The notes under the pieces are model-generated. The model was not told the origin of the DNA, made no database searches, and saw nothing but the letters and a program-made list of their open reading frames with translations. A stretch of 64,000 nucleotides of DNA, from positions 395,016 to 459,015 of the forward strand of contig NZ_QFFY01000002.1 of assembly GCF_003131205.1 (NCBI RefSeq), in the 5' to 3' direction. Numbering within the stretch: position 1 is the first letter of the stretch; each line of letters begins with the position of its first letter. Origin of the DNA: Occallatibacter savannae. Its GTDB lineage: Bacteria; Acidobacteriota; Terriglobia; Terriglobales; Acidobacteriaceae. The translations under genes and the position numbers were made by a program. This document shows, in pieces, positions 16,051-26,400 of this stretch.

Positions 16051-16964
16051 ATGCAAGTTGGGGAGATGAGTAGGTTGAAGTCGCGAGTTGCGCTTCGATT
16101 CGTGCTGCTGGGTACAACGCTCGCGGGTTCGCTTGCGGGGGCGCAGCAATCTGTTCCCAATGCGGAGTTTGTAGTATCGCGGCCTGTGGTCAATATGTAT
16201 AAGAGCGCATCGGCCGATACCGAGGTCACGTCGCAGGTGCTGTACGGGACCGGTGTGAAGTCGCTCGAGAAGCAGGGAGACTGGATACGGATTGAGACTG
16301 CGGACGACTATACGGGCTGGGTTGAGGCCGGAGATGTGCGTGCTCAGGGTGGGTCCGCCTATGCACCTGAGGGTCATTCTGTCCGGGTGACCGCGTTGAG
16401 CGCCAACGCCTACCGCGAAGCCGACGTGACGGAGCACGCGCCTGTGCTTCGCCTGCCGTGGGAAGCGATCCTGGAGGTTGCGTCGGACTCACCGAAAGAT
16501 GATGCGCGCTGGCTGAGGTTCGGCTGGTGGATGGGGAAACTGCATGGGTGCAGCGCGGCGATGTAGGGAAGAAGGAAGCGCCGCTCTCGATCGAAGAGAC
16601 GCTGCAAGTTGCTCGCAGGTTCCTTGGAATCACGTACACGTGGGGAGGAACGAGTAGCTTCGGGTTCGATTGTTCAGGGTTTACGCAGATGCTCGTGCGG
16701 CAGCGCGGGATCGAGATGCCGCGTGATGCCGATCTCCAGGCGGGGTGGAGCGGAGTGATTTCGGTGGATCGGAAAGATCTTCAGCCGGGCGATCTGCTTT
16801 TCTTCGGCTCGAACTCTTCGAACATCACCCACACTGGAATGTATCTCGGGCAAGGCAAGTTCATTCACGATACGACGCACGATCATCCGGGAGTGCAGAT
16901 CAGCGTGCTGGACGAGATGCCCTGGACGAAGCTGCTGGTAGTAGCACGGAGAGTGAAGCAGTGA
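16051..16964 (+). pseudogene. SH3-NlpC/P60 cell-wall endopeptidase, frameshifted
   Basis: The first frame (16051-16566) encodes a signal peptide and two SH3-like modules; the second (continuing to 16964) encodes an NlpC/P60 domain with the catalytic Cys in FDCSGFT, the His in NITHTGMYLG and a downstream polar residue region. The frames are out of phase by one base: at about 16517-16522 the sequence gives WLR-FGWW, whereas inserting one G in the GG run gives WLRVRLVDGETAWVQRGDV, a normal SH3 end leading into the catalytic domain. Either the gene is broken or one G was missed. Intact, it would be a secreted gamma-D-glutamyl-diamino-acid endopeptidase of about 304 aa, as in bacterial SH3-NlpC proteins. 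The ATG at 16051 has GGAGAGG upstream. It follows the serine hydrolase-NamZ gene by 36 bases, likely one operon for muropeptide turnover. Confidence 0.85.
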
Positions 16965-17126
16965 GGCGAGGGATTTTTCAAACTGCTGCTTGATGGGTCG
17001 GGTTCGGCCGGCACCAGCGCAGGCGCATGCGCCGTCGGTTGAATAAGCATCGTCGCCCGGCGTCTGAGGCGAAATCCGTTTGGCTACTTTGTGGTCGACC
17101 GAACTCGTGCGCTCGCAAACTCTCGA

Positions 17127-18350
17127 CTATTGCATGAGACTGATGACGTCTGCGATTCGATCGAATGCCCAATCGATCTCAGGTTTGGTGATGACGAGCG
17201 GCGGCGCGAGGCGAATGACCGTGCCGTGGGTCTCTTTGCAGAGGAGGCCTTCGTGCATGAGCGCTTCGCAATAAGGCCGGGCACTGCGAAAGAGCTCGAT
17301 CGCGATCCAGAGGCCGCGGCCGCGTATCTCTTTGATGGCAGGGCTGTGGAGCGATTGAAGACGCTCGATAAAGTACGAGCCGAGTTCGGCGGATCTCTCG
17401 GACAGTTTCTCTTCGACGATTACGCGCAGTGCAGTTCGGGCGACGGCACAGCCCAGGGGATTGCCGCCGAATGTGCTTCCGTGGTCTCCGGGCTTATAGA
17501 CGCCCATGATTTCGCGTGAGGCAAGAACCGCGGAGACGGGGTAGAAACCGCCTGCAAGAGCTTTGCCGATGATCAGAACATCGGGTGTGATGCCCTCATG
17601 CATGTAGGCAAAGAGCTTGCCTGTGCGACCGAGACCGGATTGGATCTCATCGAGCATGAGCAGGACGCGGGCTTCGCGGCAGATATCTGCAGCCTCGAGC
17701 AGGAAACCGTCGGGCGGTATCACGATGCCGGCTTCGCCCTGGATCGGTTCGAGGAGGAACGCGCAGGTATTCGAGGTGATCGCTTCGCGAAGAGCTTTGG
17801 CGTCTCCGAAAGGGATGACTTTGAATCCAGGAGTGAACGGTCCGAAGCCATCGCGATATTGCGGATCGCTGGAGAAGCTGACTGCCGAGATGGTGCGCCC
17901 GTGAAAGTTGCCGGCGCAGACGATGACTTCAGCCTGGTTCTCGGGAATGCCCCTGTGTTTGTAGCCCCACTTGCGCGCGGTCTTGATAGCGGTTTCGACA
18001 GCTTCAGCGCCGGAGTTCATCGGGAGCGCCGCGTCAAAGCCGGTCAGGTCGTGGAGATCTCTGTAGAGCAGCGGAAGTTGTTCGTTGCGAAATGCCCTGG
18101 ACGTGAGTGTGACCTTCGCGGCCTGATCCTTCAAGGTCTGGAGGATTCTCGGGTGGCAGTGGCCTTGATTGACGGCTGAGTAGGCTGCGAGGCAATCGAG
18201 GTAGCGCTTGCCGTCGATGTCATATACCCAAACGCCCTCGGCGCGCTCGATAACGACGTCAAGAGGGTGGTAGTTGTTGGCGCCATAGCGGTTTTCCAGG
18301 TCGACAAGTTCCTGGGTGCGCGTCAACTTATCCAACTGCTGCGGGGTCAT
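17127..18350 (-). CDS. rocD: ornithine--oxo-acid transaminase
   Basis: A fold-type I PLP aminotransferase of class III that converts ornithine and 2-oxoglutarate to glutamate semialdehyde and glutamate in arginine/proline metabolism. Markers are the [19 protein letters not shown] start typical of ornithine aminotransferase, [17 protein letters not shown], the GNFHGRT motif, the cofactor-binding [12 protein letters not shown] and the Schiff-base lysine K263 in IIGKALAGG. Length of 407 aa is normal. ATG 18350 is preceded by GAAAGG. It may share a transcript with the dehydrogenase gene upstream on the same strand, about 100 bases away. Confidence 0.93.
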   Translation of the reverse strand: MTPQQLDKLTRTQELVDLENRYGANNYHPLDVVIERAEGVWVYDIDGKRYLDCLAAYSAVNQGHCHPRILQTLKDQAAKVTLTSRAFRNEQLPLLYRDLHDLTGFDAALPMNSGAEAVETAIKTARKWGYKHRGIPENQAEVIVCAGNFHGRTISAVSFSSDPQYRDGFGPFTPGFKVIPFGDAKALREAITSNTCAFLLEPIQGEAGIVIPPDGFLLEAADICREARVLLMLDEIQSGLGRTGKLFAYMHEGITPDVLIIGKALAGGFYPVSAVLASREIMGVYKPGDHGSTFGGNPLGCAVARTALRVIVEEKLSERSAELGSYFIERLQSLHSPAIKEIRGRGLWIAIELFRSARPYCEALMHEGLLCKETHGTVIRLAPPLVITKPEIDWAFDRIADVISLMQ

Positions 18351-18449
18351 GATTGCCTTTCGATCCTTGGGTCTCTTCCATGATCGCAGCTTTGGGGAGC
18401 GTTGGGCCAGCTTAGGTGCTGGGTTCCGGGGGATCTGGCGAGCGGCGGA

Positions 18450-19475
18450 TCAGGGCTTAACTATCATCTTTCCAACGCCGTCGAGGTACTGGCTGGCGAC
18501 TGTGAAAGCTTCGTGGATCTGGTCGAGGGGCCGTTCATGTGTAAGGACAGGCTCGAACCAATCGGGATGGAGGCGGAGAAGTTCAAGCGCCTCGCCCGTT
18601 TCGTGGTTCGAGCGGCGGACGTTGTAGATGGTGAGTTCCTTGCGGCGCATCGCGGAGCCGTCGAGAGCTACGAATGATGTGGAATGGATGCCGGTGAGGG
18701 CCACCCGTCCGGCATTGCGGGTCATGTGGACTGCCTGATCGGTTGTTTGTTCTCCGGCGGCGCAGTCGATCGCGCAGTCGACGCCACGGCCCGCGGTGTC
18801 GCGCAGCAGCTCCGGGAGCGCAGTGGCTGGTTCGAGGGCAGCATGTGCGCCGAGTTGAACGGCCAGTTCGCGGCGGTGCGGAAGGGGTTCGATAGCACAA
18901 ATCCTGCCGACCTTTGCAGCGCGAAGTGCTGCGATGGTCATGAGCCCGATGGGACCTGCACCGATTACAGCCACATGCTCATCCGGTTGAATTGAAGCGA
19001 GGCGGAGAGAATGCAGGGCGATGGCGAGAGGCTCGGCAAGCGTGGCTGCAGCGAAGGACATCTCCGGCGGAATGGGAACGAAGTTGGTGGAGGGTAAATT
19101 CACGCGCTCGCGAAAGAAGCCGGGGTAGTTGGGATTGCTGAGGAAGCGGATGTTCGCGCAGACGTTGTGGTGCCCACTCAGGCAGAATTCGCAGTGGTAG
19201 CAGTAGAGCGCGGGTTCGAGTGCGCCGCGATCGCCAACGTTGAGCCCCGTGACCCCGGGTCCGACTTTGGCAATGATGCCCGAGGGCTCGTGTCCGAGGA
19301 CCATGGGATAGACGTTGGGAATGCTTCCAACTGCGCCTTCAGAGTAGGCGTGGAGGTCTGATCCGCATACGCCGACTGCCTGGACCTGCACCTGAACCTC
19401 ACCGGGTGCGGGATCGGCGATGGACATTTCAGCTTGCCTGAATGTTCGGGGCGCGATGAGTTCGGCGGCTCTCAT
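18450..19475 (-). CDS. zinc-dependent alcohol dehydrogenase (sorbitol/threonine dehydrogenase-like), 341 aa
   Basis: A medium-chain dehydrogenase/reductase. Catalytic zinc ligands are seen in GVCGSDLH and GHE; structural-zinc cysteines follow in YCYHCEFCLSGHHNVC. The Rossmann motif is GAGPIGL. The best match by pattern is to sorbitol, galactitol or L-threonine dehydrogenases that oxidise a secondary hydroxyl with NAD+; the exact substrate is not evident. The ATG at 19475 begins the normal family start; a frame extending to 19844 adds a segment of unnatural composition and is rejected. It precedes rocD on the same strand. Confidence 0.85.
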   Translation of the reverse strand: MRAAELIAPRTFRQAEMSIADPAPGEVQVQVQAVGVCGSDLHAYSEGAVGSIPNVYPMVLGHEPSGIIAKVGPGVTGLNVGDRGALEPALYCYHCEFCLSGHHNVCANIRFLSNPNYPGFFRERVNLPSTNFVPIPPEMSFAAATLAEPLAIALHSLRLASIQPDEHVAVIGAGPIGLMTIAALRAAKVGRICAIEPLPHRRELAVQLGAHAALEPATALPELLRDTAGRGVDCAIDCAAGEQTTDQAVHMTRNAGRVALTGIHSTSFVALDGSAMRRKELTIYNVRRSNHETGEALELLRLHPDWFEPVLTHERPLDQIHEAFTVASQYLDGVGKMIVKP

Positions 19476-19534
19476 ACATCTATGGAGAACGATACCCCAT
19501 CTACAGGGGATTGATCTGGATGCCAAAAACACGA

Positions 19535-19558
19535 AACCCCGGGACGACGCCCGGGGTT
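19535..19558 (-). terminator. intrinsic terminator after the lectin-like gene
   Basis: A perfect 9-bp stem, AACCCCGGG with CCCGGGGTT, encloses a 6-base loop. On the minus strand it is followed by a T-rich tract, placing it 30 bases past the stop of the minus-strand gene ending at 19588. Confidence 0.85.
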
Positions 19559-19587
19559 CTTCGTGGATCAGCTTAGAGCTGATTTGA

Positions 19588-20622
19588 CTACCAGGTGGAA
19601 ACCTTGAGGCCGTCGATGTAGACAGTCTCGCTTCCACTTCCGTATCCATCAACCTGGAACTGCGTGTTGATGACGTCGCCCCATCCCAGCGCTGCGGCCG
19701 CGTAGGCTGTGGCATTGATGTAGAACGCTTTTCCGTCGAGCCAGATGGTGTGATAGGTGACGTGACCGGAGGTATCGCGCGAGAAGCTGGCCTGTACGTG
19801 ATGCCAAGTGTTGACGGACCAACTACGCGGGTTGCAGTAAGCACCGCTCTTGCCCACCCAGTGCGGTCTCACGCTCGTGGCGCTGCCGGTGTTGACGGTG
19901 TAATCCCAGAGCCCGGTCCAGCCGTCGCATTGGACGCCCATGAGCATGGTCTGCCCGTTGGGCATCGTCTGATTCACATCGAACTCCAGGTTGCCGATTT
20001 TGCTTGCAGAGTTCGCAATGTACACCCAAGTGTCATAGAAGAAGTTCTGGGCACTCACATTATCGGAGAAGGACACGCTGTAGCGCTCAGTGCCGTTGCT
20101 CGAGAAGGTAGTGTAGAACTTTCTGGAACTGCCGTACTTGGAAGGAGAGCTCACGATACTCATACTGCCGGTGGACGATCCAGCGCCGCCGCTGTCGTGC
20201 TGTGCCTTCCAGCCGCCAAGGGACTCGATCGAGCTGACGGAATCAGCATACGAGGGTACCGTCGTCGCCGAAGTTGTTGAGACGCTGGTGGAAGACTTCA
20301 CATTGACGGTCACGTCTGTCACGCACGATGCTCCGTTTGCTCCCCACGCCTTCACATGAAGTACGTGTGTTCCCGTTGATGAGGAGATGCTCTTGCTGAG
20401 GCTCTGAGTCTTCACGACGGTGGTGTCGCTGCTGCTGTCGAACGACCAGCCCATGGCTGTGACGCTCTGCGACGAGCACGTGGATGCGGATGCAGAGAGT
20501 GTAAAGGGCGAGGAGACGCTCGAGTCGTTCGTGGGGCTGTTGACGGTTACACCAGCGAGGGCCGGAAGTGAGAGCGTGAGAACTGCGGAGGATGTGACGA
20601 TCAGATTTCTGAAGAGTTTCAT
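19588..20622 (-). CDS. secreted Ig-like/lectin-fold protein, 344 aa
   Basis: A Sec signal peptide (MKLFRNLIVTSSAVL to ALA) leads into one Ig-like module of about 90 residues with two cysteines, a Ser/Thr linker, and a C-terminal domain of about 200 residues that looks like a concanavalin/LamG-type jelly roll (NLEFDVNQ, NTWHHVQASF, TYHTIWLDGK, YIDGLKV). It is a paralogue of the product of 21264-22778, which carries more modules. Such proteins usually bind or cleave polysaccharide outside the cell; no catalytic pair is obvious. The ATG at 20622 has AAAGGA upstream. Expression may depend on the structured element 330 bases upstream. Confidence 0.8.
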   Translation of the reverse strand: MKLFRNLIVTSSAVLTLSLPALAGVTVNSPTNDSSVSSPFTLSASASTCSSQSVTAMGWSFDSSSDTTVVKTQSLSKSISSSTGTHVLHVKAWGANGASCVTDVTVNVKSSTSVSTTSATTVPSYADSVSSIESLGGWKAQHDSGGAGSSTGSMSIVSSPSKYGSSRKFYTTFSSNGTERYSVSFSDNVSAQNFFYDTWVYIANSASKIGNLEFDVNQTMPNGQTMLMGVQCDGWTGLWDYTVNTGSATSVRPHWVGKSGAYCNPRSWSVNTWHHVQASFSRDTSGHVTYHTIWLDGKAFYINATAYAAAALGWGDVINTQFQVDGYGSGSETVYIDGLKVSTW

Positions 20623-20954
20623 CGATTTCCTTTGCGATTTGAAGGCGTAGATTCGCACCGACTCCCCACTGGCGTTTTCGCAAGCGCAGGTCGAAACGTT
20701 ATTCGGTTTTTGAGTGGGCTGTTCTGAGAGGCACGAAGGAGATGTACCAGGTCTTACTGCTCAGCAACCTCTAATCGCAGTGCCGGAGTCCGCTCTTCCA
20801 AGGACACCGGACTAACTTCATGGATAAGACCCGCAGCGTCCGAGTGGGTTTGTTCGCGGCTTTCTTACAATCTGTCCCGCTATCTGTGGCCCATTCGTCA
20901 CCAGGTCTTCTTTGACCACAGGCAACTTGTTGAATTGTTCTTGGCAATCCTTTC

Positions 20955-21087
20955 ACACTTTAGTTGTAGCTTCAACGCAAATTCATCGATTTTCCCAGAA
21001 AAATTTGCGTTGCCGGGCATCCTGGAAATATTTACCCGCATCGAGAAAAACATACATCTTTGCAGGTAAAAAGTTCTTCTAAAGTGT
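20955..21087 (-). ncRNA. candidate structured RNA element (closed multi-stem fold)
   Basis: A 9-bp closing stem, ACACTTTAG (20955-20963) with CTAAAGTGT (21079-21087), encloses three further hairpins: an 11-bp perfect stem CAACGCAAATT/AATTTGCGTTG (20973-20983 with 21002-21012), a 5-bp stem at 21013-21025, and TTTACC-C-GCA with TGC-A-GGTAAA (21031-21040 with 21061-21070). Junction linkers are only 5-9 bases. The layout resembles a riboswitch or small RNA and not a terminator. Strand is uncertain: one wobble favours the plus strand (stem 3), another the minus strand (stem 4). Minus is preferred since both flanking genes are on it, which would make this a leader element of the gene at 19588-20622. 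I recognise no known class. Confidence 0.5.
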
Positions 21088-21263
21088 AGGAATTCCGAGA
21101 ACCCTTACTCAGACCATTGGACCGTAATCAGTTGGAATGTGCAGTGCGTTTCGTCACTCGGGTCCATCGGCTTCTTCTCAGACTTCTCTGATCAGGAAAT
21201 GCAGAAAAGAAGATGGCGGATCAACTAAGTTAATCCGCCGGGTAAGTAGATGCTGGCTGATTC

Positions 21264-22778
21264 TTACCAGCGGTACTGCGTGAAATTGTCTACATATATC
21301 GTTGCTGAACCCGAGCCGCTTCCGTCGACCTGGAAGTTGGCTACGAGCGCGCCAAGACCCCAGTTGAGGGAGAAAGCCGAGTTGACGGTCTGATTGATTG
21401 GAGCTTCTACTCCGTCGAACCATACCGAGTGGTAGGTCACATTCCCTGCGTCGTCGCGCGACGTGTAGATCTGAATGTGATGCCAGGTATTGCGAGTCCA
21501 GTTTGCCGGGTTGCAAGGCGCTGTGGATTTCAGCCAGTGGATGCTGGGGCTGGTGGGTGTCCCAAGGTTGCCGGTGTATTCCCATGTGTTCGAGTATCCG
21601 GAGCACTGGAAAGCGTAGATGACCGTGTCACCGTTGCTCATTACCTGGTTGTTGTCCATCTCCAGATTGACAAGTGAGCTTCCCGAAGCGATGTAGACCT
21701 GTACGTCGTAGACGAAGTTCTTGGAATAGGTGTCGTTGCCGTAGCTGATGGAGTAGAGCTCTCCGCCGCTGTTGGTGTAGCTGGTGTAGTACTTCTCGCT
21801 CTGACCGCTCTGCGTTGGATCGCTGGTGAGCGTCATCGCGCCTGTGGAGGTTCCGGGCGTTGCGGGATCGTGCTTGATCCTCCAATTAGGGAGTAGCTGA
21901 ATCTGCTTTTCTGCGGTTGCGTACGAGGGAATCGGCGCTCCCTTCGATGCGGATGAGATGACGTAACTGGCACGAGCCAACCCGCTGTTGGCCATGTTTG
22001 GAGCGACAGCGACGGCCTGGAGTGTGGTGGATTTGGCAATGGCGAGAGGTCCCGCGTATTTATAAGAAGCTGTTGTGGGAGCGGAACCGTCCGTTGTGAA
22101 GTAAATTGTGGATCCGGCGGTCGGGGAAGCCATCGCGACAGTCTGGCTAGTGGTGTACGTGCCAGATGGCACAGAGATGGCAGGCGTTGCTGCCGAGGCG
22201 GCTGCAGCTACATTAATGTTGAGCTGTACCTGGCCGATCACCTGCTCTCCCCAGCACTTGATGTGCAACACGTGAGCACCCGGCGCTGCGGTAGCCGATG
22301 CTGTGAACGAAGTTGGCTCAATCACCGAAGCTCCATTGTCGAGTGAATAGCCCATGGATACGGCTGGCTTCCCGGCACAGGATGTCGTGCTTGCGCTTAC
22401 CGTGAAGGGCGAGGAGAGAGAGGCGCCGTTCGAGGGAGCGTTAACCTTTATATTTGTCGCCGTGGACGCTGCGGCGACCGTGATGTTCAGAAGTGTTTCC
22501 GCGTGGACGTTTTTACCCCAGCACTTTACGTGCAGAACATGAGATCCGGCAGACGCGGATACGGATGCGGAGAAAGAGGTCGGTTCGATCACAGCCGTGT
22601 TGCTGTCGAGCGAATAGCCCATCGAGACTGCGGGAACACCGGCACAAGTCGTAGTACTCGCAGAGACAACAAACGGGGACGTCACCGTGGTGCCGTTGGA
22701 AGGCGAGTAGACGGTGATTGCGTGAGCAGATACGGTAATGGTTGGGAGCGCCATGGCAGCAATAAGCAAAGACTTCAT
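21264..22778 (-). CDS. secreted multi-module Ig-like/chitobiase/lectin-fold protein, 504 aa
   Basis: Signal peptide (MKSLLIAAMALPTI to AHA), two tandem Ig-like repeats of about 90 residues sharing CAG-P-AVSMGYSLD and GSHVLHVKCWG-type strands, a chitobiase/beta-hexosaminidase C-terminal-like module (STIYFTTDGSAPT), and the same C-terminal jelly-roll domain as the protein at 19588-20622 (NTWHHIQIY, YHSVWFDG, YVDNF). Probably a surface or matrix glycan-binding protein; no enzyme signature is seen. The ATG at 22778 has GAGGT seven bases upstream and starts the signal peptide; 20 upstream in-frame residues are rejected. Confidence 0.8.
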   Translation of the reverse strand: MKSLLIAAMALPTITVSAHAITVYSPSNGTTVTSPFVVSASTTTCAGVPAVSMGYSLDSNTAVIEPTSFSASVSASAGSHVLHVKCWGKNVHAETLLNITVAAASTATNIKVNAPSNGASLSSPFTVSASTTSCAGKPAVSMGYSLDNGASVIEPTSFTASATAAPGAHVLHIKCWGEQVIGQVQLNINVAAAASAATPAISVPSGTYTTSQTVAMASPTAGSTIYFTTDGSAPTTASYKYAGPLAIAKSTTLQAVAVAPNMANSGLARASYVISSASKGAPIPSYATAEKQIQLLPNWRIKHDPATPGTSTGAMTLTSDPTQSGQSEKYYTSYTNSGGELYSISYGNDTYSKNFVYDVQVYIASGSSLVNLEMDNNQVMSNGDTVIYAFQCSGYSNTWEYTGNLGTPTSPSIHWLKSTAPCNPANWTRNTWHHIQIYTSRDDAGNVTYHSVWFDGVEAPINQTVNSAFSLNWGLGALVANFQVDGSGSGSATIYVDNFTQYRW

Positions 22779-23420
22779 AAGTGAACCTCGAGAAATATGG
22801 CGGTGCATGCGGTGACGCAACTCAGCGGTGCGTATCACCGGAACGAACAGCGGGGGAGTGCACTGTCGGGGTTTCTATCGAAAAGTCCAACCGTACGGCA
22901 TTGTCTTTCGAACCTGCCTGCGTTCGACGAGGAGGACCGGATGTAATTCGGACTTGTAAAGCGCAGGAGGTTCTGCCGAGCGGAAGGGATATATGAAGAT
23001 TTCGCGTGCTGCTGACGCGGCACTTTATGTTTCGGTGGATCGCACGAAAACTCATCCCGACCAGTCCTGAACGAAATACCTGCTTAGACCGGGGTAGGGC
23101 ATTACTAAAGGGCTGGCACCAGTGGTGAGCCCCGCAATGCGTCTCAGAGGCCAACTTACGACACATTCTGAAACGAATATCGCGTGATCAATCTCCGGAA
23201 CAACGTACATCCAGTGACGACCCGAGAAATTGATTAACTATTTGTTACTGAGCATACCGAGCGTGTTGATCGAGAGAAAGATGAAGAGGGTACTAGATCT
23301 ATTACTGAGGTACTTAGGTTGATCGCCAGTGCACGCGGCTGCGATCGAAGGACTCTCGCGTGTCACAGGCCTGATTCGAAGGCTCGAGTCAGCGCAATAA
23401 GAACGTCTGAAAACAAAAAT
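22779..23420. other. long intergenic region with a nested hairpin
   Basis: About 640 bases between two secreted-protein genes of the same strand, with no supported gene. At 23099-23140 a nested hairpin is present: GCATT with AATGC outside, GGGCT with AGCCC, then CACC with GGTG around a 3-base loop. It includes ACTAAAGGGCTGG (23105-23117), nearly repeated at 27013-27025 (ACTAAAGGGCCGG) upstream of the next minus-strand gene. These could be shared promoter or leader elements. Confidence 0.4.
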
Positions 23421-23445
23421 GCCGCGGGAGTTGCGATCCCGCGGC
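23421..23445 (-). terminator. intrinsic terminator after the propeller-lectin gene
   Basis: GCCGCGGGA and TCCCGCGGC form a perfect 9-bp stem with a 7-base loop. Read on the minus strand it is followed by a T run. It lies 40 bases beyond the stop of the gene ending at 23486. Confidence 0.85.
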
Positions 23446-23485
23446 ACTGCTGAGTGTGTTTCGTTTTGTGTCGCTGCTCTAGCGA

Positions 23486-26400
23486 TTACTGGACCGTGAA
23501 ATTCACCGTGGTGCTCGCAGTTGAGGCGCCGCTCGTTCCGGTAACGGTGATGGTGTAGCTTCCAGGAGTTGTGCCCGGGCTCACAGCACCTCCGCCACCT
23601 GTGCCGGTTCCGCCGCCCCCACCACCGGAGTTAAGGGGTTTATTCGTTCCACCACATCCGGTGACCGCGTTGAGAAGGAAAACGAACAACAGCGCGCCAA
23701 TCAACGATCGCCATCTGCGCCGTCTTATCGGGAAGGCGAATAGCAAAACAGCCGCAGCAAGCGCCTCTCCGCCGGCAGCAAAGAGTTTCGGAAGGTGAGA
23801 ACTTGCTGTGGATGTTGGAGCCGTTGTTTTGATGGTGAGAGTCGCCGTCGCTGGCTGTGTGCCTGAGACGGAAGCAGTGGGATCGATCGTGCAGGTCGGC
23901 GCATTCTGCGCCCCGGATGGGCTGGAAGTGACAGAGCACGCGAGCGCAACCGCACCGGTGAATCCGCCACTTGGCGTGATGGTGACGGTGGATGTGGAGG
24001 GAGCGCCAGCCTTGAAGGCTGCAACCGCGCTCGTAGTCACTGCAAATGAAGGCGTCGGGGCTGGTTGCGTCGGTGCTGCCTGGACGTTGTACGTCCAAGT
24101 GAGGAGCTTCTGACTCGAGGAGAGTCCTCCCGTGCCACCGGTGAATCCGACGAATGCGGTGTTTCCTCCCACGGTACCCGGGATGTCGATTGCTTTAGAC
24201 CATGTGAAGGTTTTGTTTGATACGAGGTCCAGCAAATTGAGCGTGAGCGTCGTCCCGTCGTAGTTGAGTTGGCCCTGAATGGAATCGCCACTGTTCAATT
24301 GAATGCCGCTGGGGCTGATGTCTGTGTACCCGGTTGTGGGCGCATCGCCGTTGGTGTATACGCCTGTCGAATTGCTCCCGCTTCCCATAGCGTCGTAGAA
24401 GTCGAACTTGACGGCGACGCTCTTGGTTATGCCTCCATAGCCGAGTCCTGATGCACTGCCGCCCAGCGCGTTCACTCCGTGCGGATCGTTCTGAATGCAG
24501 AAGGTGAAGCCGTTTGCTTGAGCATCACCGGAGATCTGAAATTCAAATGAAGTGGAGAACGCCTGAACATTGACCGGCGAACTCCAGAAGATGCTCCCTG
24601 CCTGATTGAGGCCGCCATTGGTCAACTGGAGGCGAGTGTCGTTCGATGCCACTGCGCTTCCGTTCATGGTCAGCCCGTTTGTTGACGAGAAGCCCTGGCT
24701 GAAGTCGAGCGAGTTTCCGTCTTGAATCGTGTAAGTTCCGACTGCGATGCTGGAATCCTGTTTCGTGGAATCAATGGCAATCGCCTTGATCGTCTGCGTT
24801 GCCGATACCTGAATGGGAGCGGTGTAGCTCGTTGAAGATCCCGTGGGTGTGGTTCCGTCCGTGGTGTAGAAGATCTTCGCGTTGGCATCGCTGTCAGACA
24901 ATGTCACGGTCTGCGCAGACGTGTAAGTTGCCGGCGCAGGCGCGAAGGTGACAGTGGGTGTCTGCGTGTCGAATGTGAATACTGCTGAACTCACAGAGCT
25001 TTGGAGATAGTTTGGTGCGCTCGCGATAGCTTTCACAGTCGTGTTCGCGCTGACCGTAATTGGCGCGGTGTAGAGAGTTGATGATGTGGTGGGAGTCGAA
25101 GCGTCAAGTGTGTAGTAGATTGACGACGAGGCTGTCGTGTTGGAGAGCGTCACACTCTGGGTCGACGAGAACGTGCCGCCGTTTGGCGTGATGACGGGAG
25201 CCGCTGCTGCCTGCTGGCCATTCAGCAGACCGTATACATCGATTTCACCTCGCGCCGCGACATAGACCTTACCGTTGGTGACAACTGGCACGGAGTATCG
25301 ATTTGCCGGTCCAGCGGAGTCACGAGCTGCGTTTGTGTCGCTCTCAAAGATGGTTTTTGTCAGGTCGTTTGCGTCCCATGCGTAGAGAACTGCAGGACCA
25401 TTGGTATTGAACTGATCGGAACGAACAGCCCATGCGATGCCGTTCTGGGTTCCATTGGATGAGAGCGAGAAGGTTGGACTGGGCCACGCCGAGGTGATAG
25501 GGGATTTGCTGTCCGGCTCGACATCCATCACGCCTGTGTTCATTTTGAACATCATCGGCACGTTGTTTTCGGCCCACAGATAGATCTGACCGTTCCAATA
25601 CGCAGCCGTCGACCAGAAACCTTTCGCCTGCGGGATGAGCCCTGAGATGTCTTGAAGAGCATTCGTGTTCGAAGACGCGCCCGAGGCGAAGCCGCCAAGG
25701 TTGTCGCGATCGAGCACGGTGATGCGCCCTTCTTTTCCGGCGATCAAAGCGACGTGAGGGTGTGCACCCTGCTGATCAGGGATCATAAGCATTCCGCCGG
25801 ATCCCAGATCCCAGTCGCTGTTATTCAGAGTCTGATAGTTGTACGGAGTGAATTCGTCGGTTGGAGTTATGTTGCCGTTGGCAAGGCTGAACGCGACAAC
25901 GCTTTCACCATACGATGTACTGGCCGTGAATGGAGGGGCGGTTCGAGGCCCATTTCCTGTGACAATGAACATACGGCCGCCAGATGCGCCGTTGTCAATC
26001 GGCAGGCCTGCACCCGAGGCCCAGATTCCTGCTCCGTACGAATTGGGGCTGAGGCAAAGGACGGCTTTCTGTGCCAGAGTGCTGGCGTTGTAGGAGAAGA
26101 GCCAGCCGTGCCAGTTGCCGTTGTCTCCATGCGCTGCGAAGCCGATGTAGACGAACCCGTTATAAAGAGCAAGGGCCGGGCGCTGGTTTTCCCACAGAGG
26201 GCTGAAGGAGAGCTGGCCGCCAGAGCTGCCGTTGCCGGTGCCGGCGACTGTCGCCTTAATCTCAACGGGGCTGCCGGACCTCTCCGCACCGCTGGTGATA
26301 TCAAAGGCATGCAGGCGCGCGAAGTAGTTGCCGTTCTCCTTGGTGTTGCTGACGACGTACATGGTGTTCGTGGAGGAATCGATGGCAGGTGTTCCGGTGA

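Noticed and set aside
17022..17033. GGCGCATGCGCC palindrome as operator
   Set aside because: It lies between convergent gene ends, where an operator is not expected; short GC palindromes are common in such DNA.
20955..21087. The structured element as a simple terminator of the gene ending at 21264
   Set aside because: It begins 177 bases past the stop, has several stems and no T run directly after a GC-rich hairpin.
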